A DNA stretch of 64,000 nucleotides from Cupriavidus alkaliphilus (GTDB taxonomy: Bacteria; Pseudomonadota; Gammaproteobacteria; Burkholderiales; Burkholderiaceae), in the NCBI RefSeq assembly GCF_900094595.1, contig NZ_FMAD01000003.1, positions 496,001 to 560,000 of the forward strand, read 5' to 3'. The stretch's first letter is position 1, and each line of letters starts with the position of its first letter. Shown here one piece after another: positions 58,202-64,000 of the stretch. Below the pieces are notes generated by a model. That model saw only the letters and a list, made by a program, of their open reading frames with translations. It ran no database searches and was not told the DNA's origin. Both the position numbers and the translations under genes were made by a program.

Positions 58202-58831
58202 TCAGCGCGCCGGCAGCGCATCCAGTGCCAGGTTCAGCTGCAGCACGTTGACGCCGGCCTCGCCCAGCACCGGCAGCAGCGGCTTGTCGGTATGCGCGGC
58301 GATCAGCGCGCGCACCTGCGCGAGCGGCAGGCCCCGCGCGCGCGCCACGCGCGCCGCCTGGTACTCGGCCGCGGCCACGCTGATATGCGGATCCAGGCCG
58401 CTGCCGGATGCGGTCACCAGGTCCACCGGCACCGGCGCGGTGTTGCCGGGATCGGCCGCGCGCAGCGCGTCGAGGCGCGCGCGTGCCGCGTCGGCCAGCG
58501 CCGGGTTCGAGGGCCCCAGGTTGGAGCCGCCGGAAGCTCCGCCGTTATAAGGCATCGGCGCGGTCGCCGAGAGCCGGCCCCAGAAGTCGCCGGGCGCGGA
58601 GAACGGCTGGCCGATCAGCTCGGATCCCAGCACCTTGCCGTCGCGCACGATCAGCGAGCCGGCCGCCTGGTGCGGAAAGGCCGCGCCGGCAATCATCGTG
58701 ATCGCCGCGGGGTACAGCAGGCCTGTCAGCAGCGACAGCGACAGCAGGACGACCAGCGCCGGGCGCATCAGGCCGCCCTGCCCTTCGGTTTGCGCGGCGT
58801 GCGCGGTGTCGGCAGTGATTGGATTGGACAT
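58202..58831 (-). CDS. kdpC: Potassium-transporting ATPase subunit KdpC
   Basis: 209 residues from the ATG at 58831 (GGAGCAACC upstream). One membrane helix ([24 protein letters not shown]), then [48 protein letters not shown] and the conserved [19 protein letters not shown]. It helps assemble and boost ATP affinity of the KdpFABC pump. 28 bp after kdpB. Confidence 0.97.
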   Translation of the reverse strand: MSNPITADTAHAAQTEGQGGLMRPALVVLLSLSLLTGLLYPAAITMIAGAAFPHQAAGSLIVRDGKVLGSELIGQPFSAPGDFWGRLSATAPMPYNGGASGGSNLGPSNPALADAARARLDALRAADPGNTAPVPVDLVTASGSGLDPHISVAAAEYQAARVARARGLPLAQVRALIAAHTDKPLLPVLGEAGVNVLQLNLALDALPAR

Positions 58832-58859
58832 GGTTGCTCCGAACATTGTTTGGGGTCGG

Positions 58860-61034
58860 TCAGGCCCAGCCCATGGCGGCCAGACCCAGGTCGATCAGCT
58901 TGATGCCGGCAAACGGCACCGCGATGCCGCCCAGCCCGTACACCAGCAGGTTGCGACGCAGCAGCGCGGCGGCGCCGAGCGCGCGGTAGCGTACGCCACG
59001 CAACGCCAGCGGGATCAGCACCACGATGATCAGCGCGTTGAAGATCACCGCCGACAGGATTGCCGAGGCCGGCGTGGCCAGGCCCATCACGTTGAGCAGG
59101 CCGAGTTGCGGATAAGTGGTGGCAAAGGCCGCGGGAATGATCGCGAAATACTTGGCCAGGTCGTTGGCCACGCTGAAGGTGGTAAGCGCGCCGCGGGTCA
59201 TCAGCATCTGCTTGCCGATGCCGACGATCTCGATCAGCTTGGTCGGGTTGCTGTCGAGGTCGACCATGTTGCCGGCCTCGCGCGCGGCCTGCGTGCCGCT
59301 GTTCATGGCGACCGCGACGTCAGCCTGCGCCAGCGCCGGGGCGTCGTTGGTGCCGTCGCCGGTCATCGCCACCAGGCGCCCTTCTGCCTGGTACTGGCGG
59401 ATCAGCGCCAGCTTGGCTTCGGGCGTGGCCTCCGCCAGGAAGTCGTCGACGCCCGCCTCGGCGGCGATCGCGGCGGCGGTCAGCCGGTTGTCGCCGGTGA
59501 TCATCACGGTGCGGATGCCCATGCGGCGCAGTTCGCCGAAGCGCTCGCGGATGCCGCGCTTGACCGTGTCCTTCAGCTCCACCACGCCCAGCACGCGCAC
59601 CTCGGCCCCGGCCAGCTCGGCCACCACCAGCGGCGTGCTGCCGGCCCGCGCCACGTCCTCGACCGCGTGCGTGACCGCATCCGGGAACTTGCCCGCATGC
59701 TCGGCCACGTAGCGGCGCACGGCGTCGGCCGCGCCCTTGCGCACGCTGCGCCGCGACGCGCCCTCGCCGAGGTCGACGCCGCTCATGCGCGTCTGCGCGC
59801 TGAACGGCACGAACACCGGCCGCGCCGCACCCATGCCGGGCGCCTCGGCGCCGGCCTGCTGGCGCGCCAGCGCCACGATGCTGCGGCCCTCGGGAGTTTC
59901 ATCGGCCAGCGACGACAGCCACGCGGCGGCCGCCAGCTGGCGTTCGCCCACGCCCGGCGCCGGCAGCAGCCGCGCGGCCTGGCGGTTGCCGAGCGTGATC
60001 GTGCCGGTCTTGTCGAGCAGCAGCACGTCGACGTCGCCGGCCGCTTCCACCGCGCGGCCCGAGGTGGCGATCACGTTGGCCGCCATCATGCGGCTCATGC
60101 CGGCCACGCCGATCGCCGACAGCAGCCCGCCGATGGTGGTCGGGATCAGGCACACCAGCAGCGCCACCAGCACGGTCACGGTGACCGGCAGCCCCGCGCC
60201 CGTCGCCAGCACGCTGTAGGCGGAAAACGGCAGCAGCGTGGCCGTAGCCAGCAGCAACACCATCGACAGCCCGACCAGCAGGATGGTCAGCGCCAGCTCG
60301 TTGGGCGTCTTCTGGCGCCGCGCGCCTTCGACCATCGAGATCATCCGGTCGATAAAGCTCTCGCCGGGATTGGTGGTGATGCGCACCACGATCCAGTCGG
60401 ACAGCACGCGCGTGCCGCCGGTAACGGACGAGAAATCGCCGCCGGATTCGCGGATCACCGGTGCCGATTCCCCGGTAATGGCGCTTTCGTCGACCGAGGC
60501 CACGCCTTCGATGACCTCGCCGTCGCCGGGGATCATGTCGCCGGCCTCGGCCAGCACCACGTCGCCGCGGCGCAGCGTGGTGGCCGGGCGCACCTGCACG
60601 GCGCCATCGCGGCGGCCCTCGCTCAGCACGCGCGCGCTCGCGGTGCTTTTCAGCCCGCGCAACGACGCCGCCTGCTGGCGGCTGCGCCCTTCGGCCAGGG
60701 CCTCGGCAAAGTTGGCAAACAGCACGGTGACCCACAGCCAGATAGTGACCGCGACGATAAAGCCGGCGCTTTCGGTGGCATGCGGCAGCGGCGACACCAT
60801 CGCGCGCACGGCCAGCAGCGTGGTCAGGATGGCGCCGGCGTAGACGACGAACATCACCGGGTTGCGCAGCTGCTCGCGCGGCGACAGCTTGCGCAGCGCC
60901 GCGAGCAGCGCCGGGCGCACCAGTTCGGGCGACAGCATGCGGCGCGGCGAGCGCGCGGGATCGTGGGCGGCGCCGTCCTCGGCGCGCTCCGGGGCGGCCT
61001 GGGGCCGCGTGGTCAGGGTATCGGGTTGCATCAT
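58860..61034 (-). CDS. kdpB: Potassium-transporting P-type ATPase KdpB
   Basis: 724 residues. Catalytic subunit: actuator motif [15 protein letters not shown], phosphorylation motif [12 protein letters not shown] (Asp341), nucleotide-site and hinge motif [47 protein letters not shown] and several membrane helices. It drives K+ uptake through KdpA. Two adjacent ATG codons are possible starts. Confidence 0.98.
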   Translation of the reverse strand: MMQPDTLTTRPQAAPERAEDGAAHDPARSPRRMLSPELVRPALLAALRKLSPREQLRNPVMFVVYAGAILTTLLAVRAMVSPLPHATESAGFIVAVTIWLWVTVLFANFAEALAEGRSRQQAASLRGLKSTASARVLSEGRRDGAVQVRPATTLRRGDVVLAEAGDMIPGDGEVIEGVASVDESAITGESAPVIRESGGDFSSVTGGTRVLSDWIVVRITTNPGESFIDRMISMVEGARRQKTPNELALTILLVGLSMVLLLATATLLPFSAYSVLATGAGLPVTVTVLVALLVCLIPTTIGGLLSAIGVAGMSRMMAANVIATSGRAVEAAGDVDVLLLDKTGTITLGNRQAARLLPAPGVGERQLAAAAWLSSLADETPEGRSIVALARQQAGAEAPGMGAARPVFVPFSAQTRMSGVDLGEGASRRSVRKGAADAVRRYVAEHAGKFPDAVTHAVEDVARAGSTPLVVAELAGAEVRVLGVVELKDTVKRGIRERFGELRRMGIRTVMITGDNRLTAAAIAAEAGVDDFLAEATPEAKLALIRQYQAEGRLVAMTGDGTNDAPALAQADVAVAMNSGTQAAREAGNMVDLDSNPTKLIEIVGIGKQMLMTRGALTTFSVANDLAKYFAIIPAAFATTYPQLGLLNVMGLATPASAILSAVIFNALIIVVLIPLALRGVRYRALGAAALLRRNLLVYGLGGIAVPFAGIKLIDLGLAAMGWA

Positions 61035-61074
61035 GGAGACAGGTTCGCGATTGGCGGTTCGTCAGGACAGGCGT

Positions 61075-62892
61075 TCAGCGCGCGGCGCCGGCCAGCACGC
61101 CCTGCAGGTGTTCGGCAACGGGGCCCAGCGCCAGCGCCGGGACATAGGTCAGCGCGCCCACCATCAGCACGGAGCCGGCCAGCAGCACCACGAACAGCGC
61201 GCCGTGCGTGGGCATGGTGCCGCCGGTGGCCGGCAGCTTCGGCTTGGCCGCCAGCGAGCCCGCCAGCGCCAGCACCGGGATCACGATCCAGAAGCGGCCG
61301 AACCACATCGCCGCGGCCAGCAGCGTGTTGTAGAACGGGGTGTTGGCGGACAGCCCCGCGAACGCGCTGCCGTTGTTGTTGGCCGCCGACGACAACGCGT
61401 AGAGGATCTCGGAAAAACCGTGCGTGCCCGGGTTGAGCACGCCCGCCCGGCCCGCGCCCGCCATCACCGCCACCGCCGTGCCCAGCAGCACCAGCAGCGG
61501 CGTGACCAGGATCACGATCACGGTCATCTTCATCTCGAAGGCCTCGATCTTCTTGCCGAGGTATTCCGGCGTGCGGCCGATCATCAGGCCGGCGATGAAC
61601 ACCGCCAGCACCGCGTAGACCAGCATGCCGTACAGGCCGGAGCCGACCCCGCCGAACACCACCTCGCCCAGCTGCATCAGCAGCATCGGCACCATGCCGC
61701 CCAGCGCGGTGAAGGAGTCGTGCATGGCATTGACCGCGCCGCACGACGCCGCCGTGGTGATCGCCGCGAACAGCGCGGAGGCGGCCACGCCGAAGCGCGT
61801 TTCCTTGCCTTCCATATTGCCGCCCGCCTGCAGCGCAGAACCCGCGTGATCCAGCGGCAGCGCGGACAACACCGGTCCGGCACGTTGCTCGGCCAGCGCG
61901 GCCAGGCCGGCCATGGCCACGAACAGCAGCGTCATCGCCGCCAGCACCGCCACGCCCTGGCGGCGGTCCCGCACCATTTCGCCGAAGGTGAAGCAGAGCG
62001 CGGCGGGAATCAGGAAGATCGCCAGCATCTCGATCAGGTTGGACAGCGCGGTCGGGTTCTCGTACGGATGCGCCGAGTTGGCGTTGAAGAAGCCGCCGCC
62101 GTTGGTGCCCAGCATCTTGATCGCTTCCTGCGAGGCCACCGGCCCCATCGGCAGCGTCTGCGTGTGCGCCGTGGCCGGACGCGTCAGCGCCTGACCCTGC
62201 GCATCCACGACCGGGGCGCCGGCGGCGTCCGTCACCGGCTGGCTGTAGGCCACCGGACGCAGCAACGCTGCGTCGCGGTAGCCGCTGAAGTTCTGGATCA
62301 CGCCCTGGCTCGCCAGCATCAGCGCAATTGCCGATGCCAGCGGCACCAGCACGTACAGCGTGATGCGTGTCAGGTCGACCCAGAAGTTGCCGATGCTCCC
62401 CGCGCGCTGGCGCGCAAACCCGCGGATCAGTGCGAACACCACCGCGATTCCCGTGGCCGCGGAGACAAAGTTCTGCACCGTCAGCGCCAGCATCTGCGTC
62501 AGGTAGCTCATGGTCGATTCGCCGCCATAGCCCTGCCAGTTGGTATTGGCGACGAAGCTGACGGCGGTGTTGAAGGCCGAGTCCGGCGACACCGCGCCGA
62601 AGCCCTGCGGGTTCAGCGGCAGCCAGCCCTGAAGGCGCTGCAGCGCATAGACCGCCACCGCGCCGAGCAGGTTGAAGGCGAGCACGGCCAGCGCGTAGCG
62701 CCGCCAGCCCATCTGCGCGCCGGGCTGCACGCCGGCGAGGCGGTACAGCGCGCGCTCGAGTGACCGGCCCCAGCCGGTCAGGCGGTAGTCGTCGTCTTCG
62801 ACCGCGCGGCGCAGGTAGCGGCCCAGCAATGGGGCCAGGGACAGCAGGATGGCCAGGTACAGGGCCAGCAGGCCCGGGAAATCGGTCGGCAT
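61075..62892 (-). CDS. kdpA: Potassium-transporting ATPase channel subunit KdpA
   Basis: 605 residues from the ATG at 62892 (CGGAGAAGTTCTG upstream). An SKT-superfamily channel-like protein with four selectivity-filter repeats; visible parts are [39 protein letters not shown] and [20 protein letters not shown], the last with [14 protein letters not shown]. The ATG overlaps the kdpF stop (TGATG). Confidence 0.98.
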   Translation of the reverse strand: MPTDFPGLLALYLAILLSLAPLLGRYLRRAVEDDDYRLTGWGRSLERALYRLAGVQPGAQMGWRRYALAVLAFNLLGAVAVYALQRLQGWLPLNPQGFGAVSPDSAFNTAVSFVANTNWQGYGGESTMSYLTQMLALTVQNFVSAATGIAVVFALIRGFARQRAGSIGNFWVDLTRITLYVLVPLASAIALMLASQGVIQNFSGYRDAALLRPVAYSQPVTDAAGAPVVDAQGQALTRPATAHTQTLPMGPVASQEAIKMLGTNGGGFFNANSAHPYENPTALSNLIEMLAIFLIPAALCFTFGEMVRDRRQGVAVLAAMTLLFVAMAGLAALAEQRAGPVLSALPLDHAGSALQAGGNMEGKETRFGVAASALFAAITTAASCGAVNAMHDSFTALGGMVPMLLMQLGEVVFGGVGSGLYGMLVYAVLAVFIAGLMIGRTPEYLGKKIEAFEMKMTVIVILVTPLLVLLGTAVAVMAGAGRAGVLNPGTHGFSEILYALSSAANNNGSAFAGLSANTPFYNTLLAAAMWFGRFWIVIPVLALAGSLAAKPKLPATGGTMPTHGALFVVLLAGSVLMVGALTYVPALALGPVAEHLQGVLAGAAR

Positions 62893-62981
62893 CAGAACTT
62901 CTCCGGACGGCACAAGGCAATCAGCAGGTAGAGGAAGATGGCAACGGCAAGCGCGCCGGCCAGCAGTTCGGTCCAGTCCAT
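62892..62981 (-). CDS. kdpF: K+-transporting ATPase small subunit KdpF
   Basis: 29 residues: [12 protein letters not shown] followed by one helix ([12 protein letters not shown]) and a short RPEKF tail. KdpF stabilises the KdpABC complex in the membrane. Its TGA overlaps the kdpA ATG, and its own ATG overlaps the stop of the preceding 49-residue ORF, so all three should be translationally coupled. Confidence 0.93.
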   Translation of the reverse strand: MDWTELLAGALAVAIFLYLLIALCRPEKF

Positions 62982-63130
62982 CAGCGGTCTCCGCCGGTGG
63001 TGGCGTCCGGCTGCGGCCGGTCCGCGGCAGATACCGGCCGCGCCGGGCCGCACAGCCATGCGCACAGCGCTATCAGGGCGACGCTGGCGGCGCCGAAGGC
63101 AATCAGAACGAGCAGGAACATCGCATCCAT
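62981..63130 (-). CDS. Small membrane protein encoded upstream of kdpF
   Basis: 49 residues from the ATG at 63130: [27 protein letters not shown] forms one hydrophobic helix, and the tail is hydrophilic ([21 protein letters not shown]). The stop TGA shares its A with the kdpF ATG (TGATG). Function unknown; it could be a further small subunit or leader of the Kdp pump. It begins about 50 bases downstream of two KdpE-like direct repeats. Confidence 0.62.
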   Translation of the reverse strand: MDAMFLLVLIAFGAASVALIALCAWLCGPARPVSAADRPQPDATTGGDR

Positions 63131-63180
63131 GGCGAGCAGAATCGTGAGTGGCAGACGTCACCCAGATTAGGGATGCGCGG

Positions 63181-63228
63181 ATAAAAACGGGGTAGAAAGG
63201 CCCGCCGCAGCCATAAAAACGGTATAAA
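63181..63228 (-). promoter_or_regulatory. Two KdpE-like direct repeats upstream of the kdp operon
   Basis: ATAAAAACGG occurs at 63181-63190 and 63213-63222 (32-bp period, about three helical turns). On the minus strand the blocks read TTTATACCGTTTTTAT (63228-63213) and TTTCTACCCCGTTTTTAT (63198-63181), resembling the E. coli KdpE box TTTATA-CTTTTTTTA. A TAATCT -10 candidate lies at 63169-63164, downstream of both. Confidence 0.55.
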
Positions 63229-63324
63229 GACAGCCCGCGGTCCGGCGTGGACGCCGCGGCGCGCATGAAGTGGCCTGGCGATAACTTTCAGGCCGGGCCG
63301 CCGCGCGTACGTTGCACTGCATTC

Positions 63325-63354
63325 TTGACAGCGCCGTCGTATACATGCCATAGT
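63325..63354 (+). promoter_or_regulatory. Candidate sigma-70 promoter of rpsU
   Basis: Consensus TTGACA (63325-63330), 18-bp spacer, CATAGT (63349-63354). Transcription would start near 63361, giving a leader of about 220 bases before rpsU. Confidence 0.6.
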
Positions 63355-63581
63355 TACGGGCGTATAGCATTCATGGAAACCGGTACTGTCAGGCTCCAGT
63401 TATGTTCGGACCTGGCGCTATCACCCCTGACACTGGTTGCACGGACTGAAACGTCCACATCTTTCAGGTTCGCGGGGGCGCACCAGGGCATCGCCCGGCG
63501 TGCAATACCAGTCGCTCCGGCGACCGCAGTTTCCCCCCGTTTGAACCAGCCGCCCCGGCGGCAATCCCCTAAAGGACTGAA

Positions 63582-63794
63582 TTGACTAAGATCGTCTTGA
63601 AACCCGGTGAGCCCGTTGAAGTTGCAATGCGGCGTTTCCGTCGTGCCATTCTGCAGACTGGCCTGATCGTTGAACTCAAGAGCCGCACCGCTTACGAGAA
63701 GCCGACGACCGAGCGCAAGCGCAAGAAGAAGGCCGCCGAAGCACGCCTGCGCAAGCGCCTGCGCATGCAGATGCTGCCGAAGAAGATGTACTGA
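63582..63794 (+). CDS. rpsU: 30S ribosomal protein S21
   Basis: 70 residues, very basic ([19 protein letters not shown] ... [14 protein letters not shown]). S21 promotes base pairing of the anti-Shine-Dalgarno sequence. The only start that gives the conserved [12 protein letters not shown]-terminus is a TTG at 63582, behind AAGGA with a 5-base spacer. It stands alone with its own terminator, not in an rpsU-dnaG-rpoD operon. Confidence 0.97.
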   Translation: MTKIVLKPGEPVEVAMRRFRRAILQTGLIVELKSRTAYEKPTTERKRKKKAAEARLRKRLRMQMLPKKMY

Positions 63795-63830
63795 TTCCGG
63801 TACGCTTCGCTGCCTGGTCGCCAGGCAAGA

Positions 63831-63860
63831 AAAACCGCCAGTTCGCTGGCGGTTTTTTTA
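63831..63860 (+). terminator. Intrinsic terminator of rpsU
   Basis: AAAAACCGCCAG-TTCG-CTGGCGGTTTTTTT: a perfect stem with a UUCG tetraloop and T7, 36 bases after the stop codon. Confidence 0.95.
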
Positions 63861-63956
63861 TACCCGCGCCTGCTGCAATGCGCCAACTGAGGCCGGCGCG
63901 GATGACCGGCATAATGGCGGATATTGCGCCGTTGCGGCGCCACACCGGACCCTGCC

Positions 63957-64000
63957 TTGACTGCCATCCTCGAGTTGCGCAAGGTGCGCAAGCAATACGG
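63957..64000 (+). CDS. ABC transporter ATP-binding protein, first codons only
   Basis: The window ends 14 codons into a frame that begins TTG and reads MTAILELRKVRKQYG, matching the first strand of ABC ATPase domains (LELRxVxKxYG). The Walker A motif lies beyond the edge. Start codon and identity are tentative. Confidence 0.5.
   Translation, partial: MTAILELRKVRKQY

Larger units (their letters stand above)
63131..63581. other. Divergent kdp-rpsU intergenic region
   Basis: 451 bases without a gene. The left part (63131-63230) carries the kdp control sequences on the minus strand; the right part carries the rpsU promoter at 63325-63354 and a leader of about 220 bases (63361-63581) in which no further element was recognised. 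Confidence 0.6.

Noticed and set aside
54980..58903. 1307-codon plus-strand frame opposite kdpD/kdpC
   Set aside because: Spans two genuine kdp genes in antisense and has no recognisable domain.

Overview
The window is a G+C-rich stretch of bacterial chromosome. It looks like the main chromosome of a Burkholderiaceae betaproteobacterium, most probably Cupriavidus or a close relative such as Ralstonia. The evidence is the gene order (nagZ-acpS-pdxJ-recO-era-rnc-DUF4845-lepB-lepA-grx-degP-rseB-rseA-rpoE-fabF-acpP-fabG-fabD-fabH-plsX-rpmF-yceD on one strand), an earP-efp pair with Arg32 in EF-P, a Bug-type periplasmic binding protein, a TrxR-like ferredoxin-NADP reductase and an RNase E with a long Arg/Glu- and Ala/Pro-rich tail. 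The genus is an inference. No phage, transposon, CRISPR array or rRNA operon is visible, and most of the window is core genome.

Layout. 1-2628: a truncated YeiH-type membrane protein, a divergent LysR regulator and a CPA2 antiporter. 2944-6344: on the minus strand, uvrC, pgsA and three tRNA genes (Gly, Gly, Cys) ending in a terminator. 6451-8404: earP and efp, for rhamnosylated elongation factor P. 8499-28655: more than twenty co-directional minus-strand genes covering peptidoglycan recycling, CoA/PLP metabolism, DNA/RNA processing, protein export and translation, the RpoE envelope-stress module and the fatty-acid and phospholipid precursor cluster. 28850-30206: maf and a tetrapyrrole-methylase-family methyltransferase. 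30281-33562: an S49 peptidase, a Rieske protein, a HAD phosphatase and rluC. 34356-37484: rne behind a leader of about 790 bases. 37722-40801: moaA-mobA-moeA. 40995-49307: a small membrane protein, a rmuC/hydroxyacid dehydrogenase/nhaD cluster, lutC, pncB, fdxA and a ferredoxin-NADP reductase. 49548-49623: tRNA-Asn. 49745-54368: a catabolic cluster (IclR, CaiB/BaiF CoA-transferase, acyl-CoA dehydrogenase, Bug protein, cupin). 54544-63130: kdpEDCBAF preceded by an extra small membrane ORF. 63582-64000: rpsU and the first codons of an ABC transporter ATPase.

How the genes work together. The yceD-rpmF-plsX-fabHDG-acpP-fabF run couples ribosome assembly to lipid synthesis. A TTGACC-N18-TATAAT promoter stands in front of yceD, and a perfect intrinsic terminator lies between rpmF and plsX. 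RpoE, its anti-sigma factor RseA, RseB and a DegP-like protease form a complete envelope-stress circuit. EarP and EF-P form a polyproline-translation module. MoaA, MobA and MoeA supply molybdenum cofactor steps. Kdp proteins form a high-affinity K+ pump with its two-component regulator.

No wholly new multi-gene system is evident. The least explained items are: the 49-codon membrane ORF coupled to kdpF, with KdpE-like direct repeats upstream; an A+T-rich inverted repeat over the promoter of the catabolic cluster; a 16-bp tandem direct repeat between pncB and lutC; a nested stem-loop between acpP and fabF; and the structured rne leader.
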